Assembly: GCA_964357255.1 (NCBI GenBank)
Contig: CAYHKQ010000001.1
Location: forward strand, 1-64,000
DNA: 64,000 nucleotides
Direction: 5' to 3'
From: JBBTIS01 sp038059855
GTDB taxonomy: Bacteria; Elusimicrobiota; Elusimicrobia; JACQPE01
Shown: in pieces, positions 7,014-15,311 of the stretch
How the letters are laid out: each line of letters starts with the position of its first letter
Position numbering within the stretch: position 1 is the first letter of the stretch
The notes under the pieces: model-generated
What the model saw: the letters and a program-made list of their open reading frames with translations, nothing else
Databases searched by the model: none
Told to the model about the DNA's origin: nothing
Program-made: the position numbers and the translations under genes

Positions 7014-8795
7014 ATGAAAAGACATGTCTTAAGTTTAGCCGCAGTCATTGTCGCCGGGCTTGGCGTTTCAATGGCTGGCGCCGTGGCCCGAGTGCCGGAC
7101 CAAATGCGCATCAGCGGGATTAAGGGCGAGGTGCAGATTTGTGATCGCTCGAATAATTGCAATCCGGCCCAGGAGGGCCAGGCTCTCAATCAGGGCGATA
7201 TTATTAAGGTAGGCGCGGACAGCAAGGCGCGCCTCGATCATGGCGCTAAGGACCGGTTTGAGCTTCGGGAGAGAAGCCGTGTGATGGTGGACCAGTTGAC
7301 TCCGCGTGGATCGAGGCTTGAGCTTTTTGTCGGAACTCTCAAGGCCAGGATTAAGAGCGGCTTTTTCCAGCGCCGCGACGTTTCCGTGGTGACCGCAGTG
7401 GGCGTTATGGCTGTGCGGGGCACTGAATTTCTTTGCAAAGCGGATGAGAACGGCAATGTGCAGACGGACGTGATGTATGGCCGCGTGGACGTCCTCGATA
7501 GCGACGGCGGTTACAAGGACAGTCTTATTCAGGGTGAATCCGGCAATGCCAAGGGCGACGCTCCCAAGGATGACTATAAAGCGGAAGGAAAATCAGGCGA
7601 GGATAAGGCCGGCGAGGGTGATAAAGAGGGTCAGGGGGAAGGCGCTCCTCCTCAAATGGGTGATTCTAAGGGCGGCAAAGGCGATGGGCCGCAAGGCAAG
7701 ATGGAAAAGGGCGAAATGTCAAACGAATCTTTCGCTGAAGGCTTTGGCGGCGTTGAAGGTTTTCAGGCTTACGGCAGAGCGAACGAGGAAAGCAATGATA
7801 AGGCCCAAGATTTTGCCGGAAATGAATCGGCCAAGGTCAGCGACATTGTCAGTTCGGTCCGCGAGGATGATTTGACCAGCGGCCGAGCCCTGATTGACCG
7901 GCATGGCAATTTGGTCCGGGTTGAACAGCGTTTACAGCGGCCCACCGGGGATACCTTGCAATTTGTTAATTTCGTCAAGCGCGATGAGTATGCCTTTAAG
8001 GGCTATTTTGCTCCGGATAATTTAACCAGCGCCGCGCGCAAGGACTATATGAAGGCAACGGTTACTTTTAATAAGAGCCTACCGGAAAGCATAGCGGACT
8101 GGCCGGCATTTTTCTCGGAGAACAGCGATGTCCTTAAGGTTACGGGGATGAACGCTGAATTAGCCAATGGGATTGATGTCAACAATCAGGATTACATCAA
8201 GTTTAATACGGCTTACAATTCCGCCAAGAATGAAGTCGGCGGAGCGCAGTGTCTTGGCAAACAGACCCTGGGAACCGATTGTTTTGAAGAAACCATTGTC
8301 GGCTTCGTAAAGAATACAACGAAAAAGGGTGAATGGCGGGTGTCGGATTGCAATTCGTCCAATTGCGGGAGCACGACCGCGGAGATTAAGAGTCATGGCG
8401 GCGACGTTGACGACGGTGGCGATGGCTCAGGCAATCTGTGGGGCAAGGCGGAGGCTCCTATCAACGTTGAAAATGAAATTATTGATACGGAGAATTTGGT
8501 GGTTGAGGCTAACGCGGCCACGGCGGAAATGTGGCTGTTGACGGAAAGCTATGCCATTGACAATAGCGGCAGTATTCTGAATATCAATAATATTTTAAAC
8601 TCTAATATTACCGACCCATTTACCTTTATGAAATCGGTAGGAATTGAGACTGTTATGACTCTCAGGACTGATAAATCCGCCAATGCCGGCCAAACGATTT
8701 TTCAAAACAGAGGGAACATTGATTTGGTTATAATTCCTGATCTGATGGTTGACATCGTTCAGAAATACGCCGGGCAGTTGGCGGGAAGTCTATAA
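7014..8795 (+). CDS. exported FecR-domain protein
   Basis: A 593-residue protein with a clear signal peptide (residues 1-24, cut after MAGAVA). A FecR domain at about 30-160 (GALNQGDIIKVG-like segments, RLELFVGTLKARI, VVTAVGVMAVRGTEF) is a beta-rich module used in periplasmic signalling and envelope proteins. A Gly/Lys/Glu-rich low-complexity linker covers about 175-240, and a long C-terminal region without known domain follows. GGAGG precedes the ATG at 7014. FecR proteins are often encoded beside CHASE2-containing signalling proteins, and the kinase is encoded back to back here; it probably delivers an envelope cue. It heads a three-gene plus-strand unit. Confidence 0.85.
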   Translation: MKRHVLSLAAVIVAGLGVSMAGAVARVPDQMRISGIKGEVQICDRSNNCNPAQEGQALNQGDIIKVGADSKARLDHGAKDRFELRERSRVMVDQLTPRGSRLELFVGTLKARIKSGFFQRRDVSVVTAVGVMAVRGTEFLCKADENGNVQTDVMYGRVDVLDSDGGYKDSLIQGESGNAKGDAPKDDYKAEGKSGEDKAGEGDKEGQGEGAPPQMGDSKGGKGDGPQGKMEKGEMSNESFAEGFGGVEGFQAYGRANEESNDKAQDFAGNESAKVSDIVSSVREDDLTSGRALIDRHGNLVRVEQRLQRPTGDTLQFVNFVKRDEYAFKGYFAPDNLTSAARKDYMKATVTFNKSLPESIADWPAFFSENSDVLKVTGMNAELANGIDVNNQDYIKFNTAYNSAKNEVGGAQCLGKQTLGTDCFEETIVGFVKNTTKKGEWRVSDCNSSNCGSTTAEIKSHGGDVDDGGDGSGNLWGKAEAPINVENEIIDTENLVVEANAATAEMWLLTESYAIDNSGSILNINNILNSNITDPFTFMKSVGIETVMTLRTDKSANAGQTIFQNRGNIDLVIIPDLMVDIVQKYAGQLAGSL

Positions 8796-8819
8796 AGCGA
8801 TTGTGAAAGGATTTAGGTT

Positions 8820-9548
8820 TTGATTCTAAAGCGGTTTGCCCCCCTTCTTGCGGTTGCGGCATTGTTTGCCCTGCCCGCTCAGGCCAAGGTTGATTTTGCC
8901 TCAAAGGGCAAATCCTTGGCCCTCGAGATTGCGACTAATCCCGCGGGTTTTCTTTATGATCTTCATCAAATGAGCGAATCAGCCGCGCCCACGCGCGTAG
9001 GACGCAGGCTTTCTTTTGATTTTCAAATGATACCGACCCTCTTGCCTTTTACAATCGCCAACATCGGCGGTCGGTTAAATCTTTTGTCGGAACATCCCGG
9101 GCTTCCGCAGATCGAGGTTTTTGGCGGCATTTCCCGGCTTATGGCCCTGAGCTATCTCGACACTACCGAGGTCGAAGGCTCGATCAATGGCAATCATTAC
9201 GGCGCGAGCGTGGTTTGGTCCGCGCATTCCAAGGCTCGCGTGCAGCTGGGCTACGAGGTGAGCACGCTCAAGGGCAAGGTGGAGTTCAAGAAAGAGCCCG
9301 TGGATGTGTTCGGAACGAAGCTCACTGAAATTACGGTGGGCGCTCAAGAGCGTTTTGTTTTGGTCGGCGCCGAGCTTTTGCGCGGCAACCGCCGTTATTT
9401 GTTCACTCAGATGGGATACGGCCTTCAAACCTCAAAGATTTTTTCCAGGGTTCTTTTCGTAGGCAGGGTGTTCCAGTGGGGATTTACGGTATTCCCGGAG
9501 AGCGCCCTGGTCATTTACCCCAACTGGGGCTTTAGGATTGGATTCTGA
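8820..9548 (+). CDS. exported protein, probable beta-barrel or periplasmic, second gene of FecR unit
   Basis: A 242-residue protein whose signal peptide ends ALPAQA near residue 22. The rest is beta-rich with alternating hydrophobic strands and ends in GFRIGF, an aromatic C-terminus typical of outer-membrane barrels, so outer-membrane location is likely. The start is a TTG preceded by a weak AGGA/AGG site; no better ATG exists that keeps the signal peptide. It sits 24 bp after the FecR gene and its stop overlaps the next start (TGATG), so the three genes are probably co-transcribed. The specific function is unknown. Confidence 0.7.
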   Translation: MILKRFAPLLAVAALFALPAQAKVDFASKGKSLALEIATNPAGFLYDLHQMSESAAPTRVGRRLSFDFQMIPTLLPFTIANIGGRLNLLSEHPGLPQIEVFGGISRLMALSYLDTTEVEGSINGNHYGASVVWSAHSKARVQLGYEVSTLKGKVEFKKEPVDVFGTKLTEITVGAQERFVLVGAELLRGNRRYLFTQMGYGLQTSKIFSRVLFVGRVFQWGFTVFPESALVIYPNWGFRIGF

Positions 9549-10792
9549 TGGAAAAACAGCGGTTAAGCGGTTTAGCGGTTAAGCGGTTTAGTGTTTTAAG
9601 GAGCATCTTTTATTTACTTACCTGCTTAAGCGCTCAACTGCTCAATCGCTATCCCCTGTCGGCGCAAGAGAAAATTTTTATGCCTTATTACCGGTTTAAT
9701 TTTGGAGAGGGCGTAGCGCTTCCTTCCAAAGGCGACTTTTTCGCGAGCCACACGGTCGGCTCTCAGGTGGGCGGGCTCTTAAATGCCACAGACTGGCTTC
9801 ATTTCTTTGGGTTATATGATTTGACGTATCAGGGGCCGGGTTTGATTCGGTCCGAGGGCGAACTTTTTACTCAGCGTTCCATGCGGCACTCCTTTTTAAT
9901 CGAGCCCTCTTTTACTATCGCCAATGCAGGCAAATTGAGGCTTAAAGTTTTTACCATTAAGGAATTCAGGCGAAGCGGCACTAATGAAACTTGGGGCAAG
10001 GGACTTTATGATTACGCGGCCCAGGGCGGTTCCGTTGGTTTTGAGCGCGAATTTTTTGGCTTTCGTTTTTTCCCGGCCATCCGGATCATGCAGATGAAAT
10101 TTCCCAATTACACTGATCTTTTGCGGGAATTCCAAGAATCAGGCTTGAGCGCCGAACTTGCGGGCGGCTTAATGGATCAGAATGTGATGGCTTATTCACT
10201 TAATATTTCGAGAAAGCCGTTCAATGTGGGAGTGAGCTTGAGTTCACAAAAATATAAGAAAGAAAAAGTTGTCGGCCAGGGTGGCGTTTATACCAGCGAC
10301 GCGCAGAAGGACAGCGTGACCGAGATCACGGCTGATTTTGATGTGAGCCTGTGGCGTTTCAGCCTGGTGCCGGAGGGCGCCTATCGGATGAAGCGTTCGA
10401 ATCAGAATTATTTGCGTTTCGCTTATTTCGGAGACCCAAACCCGACATTTGTCCCCAAAAACTATGATTACAATGAGATGAGCGTCGGGGGTAAACTTTA
10501 TTTGAAAATGACGGAAAAGAAAGCGATTTTTGGCTCGATAGATTTAAATAACAGGGTCTATCCTAACCGCCCCCCTCGCAATGCCAGCGGCGTTTATGCC
10601 GCCGCAGGCGAGATGCAGAACACAACCTGGGGAGCCTGGGGCGGAGGAATTCAGTGGAAAGTGTCTGATTACTCCACCTGGAATTTGGCCTATCATATGG
10701 TTTACAGCAAATCCAACATGAAGTACGATCGTTTTATCCCTTACAACTACACAGGCAACGTCGTCGGCCTGTACCTGAGTGTCTCCCCGTAA
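9548..10792 (+). CDS. outer-membrane beta-barrel protein, third gene of FecR unit
   Basis: A 414-residue protein with a signal peptide (cut near LSAQ, residue 39) and a long run of amphipathic beta strands rich in Tyr, Phe and Asn, consistent with a beta-barrel or MtrB-like outer-membrane protein; no ligand can be inferred. Its ATG shares one base with the preceding TGA. The first 110 bp are unusual: the signal peptide is written in octamers (AGCGGTTA, AGCGGTTT) and then in their complement, the same repeat family seen at 31.5 and 32.6 kb. It ends 42 bp before a convergent porin gene. Confidence 0.7.
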   Translation: MEKQRLSGLAVKRFSVLRSIFYLLTCLSAQLLNRYPLSAQEKIFMPYYRFNFGEGVALPSKGDFFASHTVGSQVGGLLNATDWLHFFGLYDLTYQGPGLIRSEGELFTQRSMRHSFLIEPSFTIANAGKLRLKVFTIKEFRRSGTNETWGKGLYDYAAQGGSVGFEREFFGFRFFPAIRIMQMKFPNYTDLLREFQESGLSAELAGGLMDQNVMAYSLNISRKPFNVGVSLSSQKYKKEKVVGQGGVYTSDAQKDSVTEITADFDVSLWRFSLVPEGAYRMKRSNQNYLRFAYFGDPNPTFVPKNYDYNEMSVGGKLYLKMTEKKAIFGSIDLNNRVYPNRPPRNASGVYAAAGEMQNTTWGAWGGGIQWKVSDYSTWNLAYHMVYSKSNMKYDRFIPYNYTGNVVGLYLSVSP

Positions 10793-10834
10793 TCAACGCG
10801 CTCGTTTATTCTAATCCAACCGTCCCGGACGCTA

Positions 10835-12235
10835 TTACTCAAACGCCAGGGTTACGATGGCTTGGACGCCGTTGATGGGACGGGGTGTTTCCCCTGTAAT
10901 TTCATAAGCTTTGCCCGGCGTGAAACGATAGAGGCCGACAGTGGCCTTGAACCGTTCGGCAAAATTTGTGGAAATGTCAAACGACCATTCACCGCCGAGT
11001 TCTTTTGAAATTCCTCCGGACCCCTCGGTGGCGCGCAATTCATGGCGAGACACGCCGAGGCGCAACGGGACATTGAGTAGATAATAAGGCTTGGATTTGA
11101 CGCCAAAACCGAAGGTTGTCACGCCGGAGAGGCCTGCTGGAAGGCCGTTCCAGGTTCCGGTGGAGGCTAACGCGTCAAAGGTCGTGGCGCCCAAGGCTTT
11201 CCCCCATCCGGTCCGGCGCGCGCCATCAAAGCGCGTGGCAAGCGGCGCGAAATAAGCCTCGTCAACCTCCGTGTTTTTTTTATCGCCGCTACCCAAGGCA
11301 TAGAGAAGATTCCACTCCAAAGGTCCCAGGAAATCCATTTTAGGCAACCTCCCCCGCCACAATCCTTCAAAGACGTACGCCACAGTTCTGGATTTGACTT
11401 TTTGGACAGGATCGGTCAAGCCGGAAAAATAACGCCCCTGGGACAAGACGAATTCTGAATGGAAGGCGAAATTGGCCTTCTCTTGATCATAATGGAGGTT
11501 GAAGGAGTTTCGGGTTGCCTTGCCTGAAACCGGCCCGCCTTCTAAGACGCGGGGCGTTTTGTCGGCCTCAGTGAGCATTGCGAGCGTCCATCGGCCCGTG
11601 CGTTCAAAGCCGACAGCGAGCCAGTTGAATATAATTCTGTCCGATCCAAAGCCGCTGGTTTCGGTGTTGCCGTTCATATATTCAAGGGATAGCGGCCCCA
11701 AGCCGCTGATTTTGATTTGAAAGCCGAAAACCCCGATGCCGTTATCGTCCAAAAGAAGGCTGTCATTCCTGCCTATGGGAATGGTGCCGGCCTTAAAGAA
11801 CAACGGATGACTGCCAAGGGTTCCTTCATGAGCCAAATAGGCTTGGGAGACAAAGACCCCGGGGCCGGGCTTGGGATAGCGGGTTGAGGTGTTAGCCAGG
11901 GGAGGCGGGAGCTCTTTTACTCCGGCCAGAGAAATATGCTCCATGCGAAAGTTGAAGATCCAGGGGTCTTCCTTGATTTTGATGTTTACGCTTGCCCGCT
12001 GGGCGAAGAAGGAGTAATCGGCGCGGCGCGGAGAGGTCGAGATTTCGCTAAGCGCGTAATACGCCGGCTGGGCTGTGACAGAGAGGTCTATCATAGAGAT
12101 CGCGTTTTCCGCCGCTTGCGGCAACTGGGCGACTTGAGCCTTAAGCTGGGAGGTCAATAAGGTCAATAAGGTCAATAAGGTGAGCGATCTTTTGTCATTG
12201 CGAGCGAAGAGAAACAATCTCATAGAGGAATTCAT
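10835..12235 (-). CDS. outer-membrane porin-like beta-barrel protein
   Basis: A 466-residue protein with a signal peptide ending near SQLKAQ (residue 34). The mature part is rich in beta strands with aromatic girdles (FNFRMEHISL, PLFFKAGTIPIG) and ends in VTLAFE, as porins do. Function is unassigned. The signal peptide DNA is remarkable. The N-region (MRLFLFARND) is encoded by a copy of a dispersed GCTCGCAATGAC-type repeat, and the core (LTLLTLLTLLT) by three exact AGGTCAATA 9-mers plus a variant. A 130-bp leader with an intrinsic terminator precedes the gene. Confidence 0.75.
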   Translation of the reverse strand: MNSSMRLFLFARNDKRSLTLLTLLTLLTSQLKAQVAQLPQAAENAISMIDLSVTAQPAYYALSEISTSPRRADYSFFAQRASVNIKIKEDPWIFNFRMEHISLAGVKELPPPLANTSTRYPKPGPGVFVSQAYLAHEGTLGSHPLFFKAGTIPIGRNDSLLLDDNGIGVFGFQIKISGLGPLSLEYMNGNTETSGFGSDRIIFNWLAVGFERTGRWTLAMLTEADKTPRVLEGGPVSGKATRNSFNLHYDQEKANFAFHSEFVLSQGRYFSGLTDPVQKVKSRTVAYVFEGLWRGRLPKMDFLGPLEWNLLYALGSGDKKNTEVDEAYFAPLATRFDGARRTGWGKALGATTFDALASTGTWNGLPAGLSGVTTFGFGVKSKPYYLLNVPLRLGVSRHELRATEGSGGISKELGGEWSFDISTNFAERFKATVGLYRFTPGKAYEITGETPRPINGVQAIVTLAFE

Positions 12236-12274
12236 TTTATGCTATTGCGTCACGGAAAACAAAAATTTCCGCTC

Positions 12275-12353
12275 AAAAAAACGCTGCCCTCCAGGGTTTT
12301 CGCACCGGGAGGGCAGGCCATGAGTAGGGATCTTGTGGCGTAAATACGCCTAC
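12275..12353 (-). promoter_or_regulatory. structured leader with intrinsic terminator before the porin gene
   Basis: On the minus strand a stem GTAGG/CCTAC (12349-12353 with 12324-12328) encloses GGCGTA..TACGCC. It is followed by a 9-bp perfect terminator stem CTGCCCTCC/GGAGGGCAG (12284-12316) and then, after CG, seven T (12281-12275). The porin ATG is 40 bp further on. A TTGACA about 45 bp upstream could be the -35 box. The arrangement resembles an attenuator or riboswitch, but it matches no class I know. It may instead simply terminate the upstream TPR gene. Confidence 0.45.
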
Positions 12354-12501
12354 CTTCGCTTAATTGACGTTTAATTGTTGATATTACTTAAAGGTTTGTC
12401 AACCCCCCTTGATCCAGATTTTTTGGTTAACAGGGTAGAGTTCAAGTGTTATTAACTTCCATATTTTATTAAGTAGAGCTATTTTGAAGGAAGGCCTGCG
12501 T

Positions 12502-13134
12502 TCAGGGCGCCAGTTGGCTTGAAAAAACTTTTAGCTTCGCTTCGGCGTGTCTGGACCAAATAGATTCAGGATAAAGAACTCGGACTCGTTCCAGGAATTC
12601 CTTGGATTTAGATTGGTCGCCCTTGGCTTCGTAAAGTCTGGCCAAGCTTTCGTAGGCCTGGGGAAGCGCAAAATGATCGGCGTGTGCGGAGGTGAAATTT
12701 TGATAGGTCTCAACGGCTTTGTCTAAGGCATTGGTAGCTTCGTAGGCCTTCGCCAGGCCGATTGTAGCCATAGGAATGAGGGGCCTGACCCTGTTTCGCT
12801 CAATAATGGCTTTGTATTTTTCAATTGAGCCGGCCCAATTTGCTTCGCGAGCCTGGAGCGTCGCGTCCAATAGAAGGGTGAAATCCAACGCTTTCGAGCG
12901 AGCGTAGCGCGATTCGATCTCATTGATAATTTGATGAGCATCCTTGGTTTGACCCTGGAAGGCCAGCATTTGCGCCCGATAAAGCAGATACCAGCTCTGG
13001 CGTTCCATATCTCTTGACTGAATTACAAAAGCCGTTCCTACGATACCCAAGAGAAGGGCAATGAAAGCTACTGTCAGCGTTGCGCCCTTATTTTTTTTAA
13101 CCCATTCTATCCATGAGCCTAAGTTTATGTTCAT
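12502..13134 (-). CDS. membrane-anchored TPR protein
   Basis: A 210-residue protein with a short cytoplasmic N-terminus, one membrane helix at about residues 17-40 (GATLTVAFIALLLGIVGTAF) and a soluble C-terminal part made of tetratricopeptide-like helical pairs (about 45-205; ALPQAYESLARLYEAKGD is the clearest repeat). This layout resembles YfgM-type periplasmic TPR proteins that assist envelope folding; the link is by analogy. The ATG at 13134 is chosen because GAAGG lies about 9 nt upstream; the longer reading (from 13173) lacks a site and would extend toward the tRNA gene. Confidence 0.7.
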   Translation of the reverse strand: MNINLGSWIEWVKKNKGATLTVAFIALLLGIVGTAFVIQSRDMERQSWYLLYRAQMLAFQGQTKDAHQIINEIESRYARSKALDFTLLLDATLQAREANWAGSIEKYKAIIERNRVRPLIPMATIGLAKAYEATNALDKAVETYQNFTSAHADHFALPQAYESLARLYEAKGDQSKSKEFLERVRVLYPESIWSRHAEAKLKVFSSQLAP

Positions 13135-13190
13135 ATTAAAAACCTTCCATCTTTGGCGCTCCATCGCTTCCATCCCCCCGCTTTCATTTT

Positions 13191-13262
13191 TGCCCCCGGG
13201 CGGAATCGAACCACCATCTTCTCCTTAGGACGGAGTAACTCTATCCATTGAGCTACGGGGGC
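13191..13262 (-). tRNA. tRNA-Arg (anticodon CCT)
   Basis: The minus strand folds as a cloverleaf of 72 nt: acceptor GCCCCCG pairing with CGGGGGC, a D-arm GCTC..GAGT, an anticodon loop GTCCTAA on a stem with one A-A mismatch at its base, and a T-arm GGTTCGATTCC. The anticodon CCT reads AGG arginine codons. The CCA end is not encoded and must be added after transcription. Confidence 0.93.
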
Positions 13263-13315
13263 GCTTTTGAAAGCGAGAGATCGTGGGAGGGATATATCTG
13301 CAGACAAGGGCAATC

Positions 13316-13876
13316 TCAAAATTGAATCAAAGAATAGAGAGGATACCGGCTGATTTTTTGACGGCCGCCAAGAGCGGCGAGTTCAATAAGAAAGGCTATG
13401 CCGATAATTTCCCCCCCCGCCTTTTCGACAAGTTGAGCCGTGGCTAGGGCTGTGCCGCCGGTGGCCAGGACATCGTCTATAATTAGCGTTTTTTTGTTTC
13501 CGGAAAAGGCATCCGCATGAATTTCGAGAGCGTCCTGCCCGTATTCAAGCTCATAGGTGACCGAGAGGGTTTTGGCCGGGAGCTTTTTTGGTTTTCGGAC
13601 CGGAACAAAGCCCGCGCCGAGGTTGTGGGCCGCGGGCGCCGCCAGGATGAATCCTCGCGCCTCAATGCCTACGACGTAATCAGGCGGCTTTTGGGAATAT
13701 GGGCCGGCCAATAATTCAATAGTTTTCCTAAACAGTCCGGGATTTCCAAGAAGCGGCGTAATGTCCCGGAATAAAATTCCAGGCTTTGGGAAATCAGGGA
13801 TATTGCGGATAGAGGCCCCAATGGCCTCTATGTCATCTTGAGTTTTTTGCCTAGAGTCAAGTTTTGTTTGGACCAT
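13316..13876 (-). CDS. apt: adenine phosphoribosyltransferase
   Basis: A 186-residue cytosolic salvage enzyme that makes AMP from adenine and PRPP. Family landmarks are IPDFPKPGILFRDITPLL near residue 25, GIEARGF, the flexible loop RKPKKLPAKT and the PRPP-binding motif TLIIDDVLATGGTA near residue 130. Length and motif order are normal. The only plausible ATG (13876) lies inside the 3' end of the sigma-factor gene, giving a 49-bp overlap in another frame; the family usually starts some 20 residues before IPDFPKPG, so the true start could be slightly downstream at a non-ATG codon. Confidence 0.95.
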   Translation of the reverse strand: MVQTKLDSRQKTQDDIEAIGASIRNIPDFPKPGILFRDITPLLGNPGLFRKTIELLAGPYSQKPPDYVVGIEARGFILAAPAAHNLGAGFVPVRKPKKLPAKTLSVTYELEYGQDALEIHADAFSGNKKTLIIDDVLATGGTALATAQLVEKAGGEIIGIAFLIELAALGGRQKISRYPLYSLIQF

Positions 13877-14790
13877 ATAATTCCTCGCGTTAAGCGTAGA
13901 ACATTTTTTGATTTTTCTTCACGGCGTGTCTGGGCCGCCGTGGCCCCGGACTCCACCAACCCCATGCGCTGGGTAATTCGGCGCAGACGTTCCAATGCGC
14001 GGGTTTCGATTTGCCGGACTCGTTCGCGCGAAAGTCCTATATTATCCCCCACCTCTTCGAGGGTGCTGATCTCACTGCCTTTTAAGCCATAGCGCAGATG
14101 GAGCACCTGGCGTTCCCGTGGGGCCAACTCCTTGAGGGCACGATTGAGCTCGTCGTGGAGTTTTAGGACCCCTATTACGCGGTCCGGATTTTTTCCCTCT
14201 TCGTCCTTGATAATTTCTTCGAGGGCTAGATTTTCATCGCCCCCGATAGGACTTTCCAAGGAGCCCATATCCTTGGCCGCCTCCGCGGCATTGACAATGC
14301 CTTTGATTTGCCGCGATGTCAGTCCCGTCATTTTGGACATTTCCGTGATGGTCGGGTCGCGGCCCAGTTTGCCGTGCATCCGGTCCCAGGTTTTAAACCA
14401 TTTCCGCAACGCTTCCCAGGCATGGGGGGGAATTCGGATGGTTTTCGATTGCTCCTCGATCGCCCGGCGGATTCCCTGCTCGATCCAATAGGAGGCGTAG
14501 GTGGAAAACCGGAAGCCTTTTTCCGGGTCGAACTTGTCTATAGCGTGCATGAGGCCGAGATTTCCCTCTTCAATCAGATCGAGAAATTCCATGCCGGCCC
14601 GGTGGTATTTTTTGGCGATAGGAATAACCAACTTGAGATTTGTTTCCATGATGGTTTTTTTGGCCGCGCTGAAGCCCCGTTTGGCTTTTTTCCAGAGTTT
14701 GTACATCTCCTCCCGGGACATTTCCGGGAGGCGCTGGATGCCTTGGAAATATTGCCGCGTTAAATCGTAGGTCGAGTGATTCTCAGCCAT
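13828..14790 (-). CDS. RNA polymerase sigma-70 family factor (RpoD/RpoS/RpoH-like)
   Basis: A 320-residue sigma factor lacking region 1.1. Region 2 spans about 45-115 (NLKLVIPIAKKY, DLIEEGNLGLMHAIDKFD, FRFSTYASYWIEQGIRRAI), region 3 about 120-195 and region 4 about 205-270 (ELAPRERQVLHLRYGL, the DNA-binding helix SRERVRQIETRALERLR). A basic tail of about 50 residues follows the usual end of region 4 and is the part that overlaps apt, so it may be an extension acquired by loss of an earlier stop. It lies 1 bp after the acylphosphatase gene. Whether it is the housekeeping or an alternative factor cannot be decided here. Confidence 0.93.
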   Translation of the reverse strand: MAENHSTYDLTRQYFQGIQRLPEMSREEMYKLWKKAKRGFSAAKKTIMETNLKLVIPIAKKYHRAGMEFLDLIEEGNLGLMHAIDKFDPEKGFRFSTYASYWIEQGIRRAIEEQSKTIRIPPHAWEALRKWFKTWDRMHGKLGRDPTITEMSKMTGLTSRQIKGIVNAAEAAKDMGSLESPIGGDENLALEEIIKDEEGKNPDRVIGVLKLHDELNRALKELAPRERQVLHLRYGLKGSEISTLEEVGDNIGLSRERVRQIETRALERLRRITQRMGLVESGATAAQTRREEKSKNVLRLTRGIIWSKQNLTLGKKLKMT

Positions 14791-14791
14791 A

Positions 14792-15070
14792 TTAATACGT
14801 TATATCAAAGGAATGGAATTCATTGGCGCATGAAGCCCACTCAACCTCCAGCGCGTCAACCTTGGCCCAGGGGTGTTGAGTTCGCAATGTCTGGATAAAA
14901 GTTTCAATCAATGACTCCTCTCCTTCCGTCGTAACTTCAACGGAGCCGTCCTCTTTGTTTTTAACCCAGCCGGCCAAGCCGTTTTTTTTGGCGATTTTTT
15001 GTACGAAAAAACGATAGCCTACCCCCTGGACCTGCCCGCGTACCGTCAGATGCGCCTTTTTGGTTGCCAT
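14792..15070 (-). CDS. acyP: acylphosphatase
   Basis: A 92-residue cytosolic enzyme that hydrolyses acyl phosphates. The conserved start of the fold, TVRGQVQGVGYRFFVQKIAK, gives the phosphate-binding loop and catalytic arginine (residues about 9-28), and the catalytic asparagine is in GLAGWVKNKEDGSVEV. Size is normal. It is the first gene of acyP-sigma-apt, with 1 bp between its stop and the sigma ATG. Confidence 0.93.
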   Translation of the reverse strand: MATKKAHLTVRGQVQGVGYRFFVQKIAKKNGLAGWVKNKEDGSVEVTTEGEESLIETFIQTLRTQHPWAKVDALEVEWASCANEFHSFDITY

Positions 15071-15210
15071 TCGGCATTAAGGATATTAAAAAAGTGATTT
15101 ATAATCTATGGTCGGAAGGTAAATTAAGGCCGACAAGTCCGGAAAGAAAAAATTATTTTTCTAACCTTGCGCACATTGTCCACCTTGTCCGCTTTATCTG
15201 CTTGTGTTGT

Positions 15211-15282
15211 CGGGGGTTGGCGTAGTGGTAGCGCGCACGCTTGGGGTGCGTGAGGTCGTGGGTTCAATTCCCACACCCCCGA
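15211..15282 (+). tRNA. tRNA-Pro (anticodon GGG)
   Basis: A 72-nt cloverleaf: acceptor CGGGGGT with ACCCCCG, D-arm GCGT..GCGC, anticodon stem CACGC/GCGTG around loop TTGGGGT, T-arm GTGGG-TTCAATT-CCCAC, discriminator A. Anticodon GGG reads CCC/CCU proline codons. CCA is not encoded. Confidence 0.94.
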
Positions 15283-15311
15283 TTCTCTAGTATTTTTTTT
15301 CTAAATTATTA

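Noticed and set aside
12150..12180. possible short CRISPR-like array (AGGTCAATA units)
   Set aside because: Units are 9 bp, contiguous without spacers and in frame in a signal peptide; no cas genes are present.
12284..12353. assignment of the porin leader to a known riboswitch (c-di-GMP, fluoride, cobalamin and others considered)
   Set aside because: None of the conserved core sequences of these classes can be aligned; left as an unnamed candidate.
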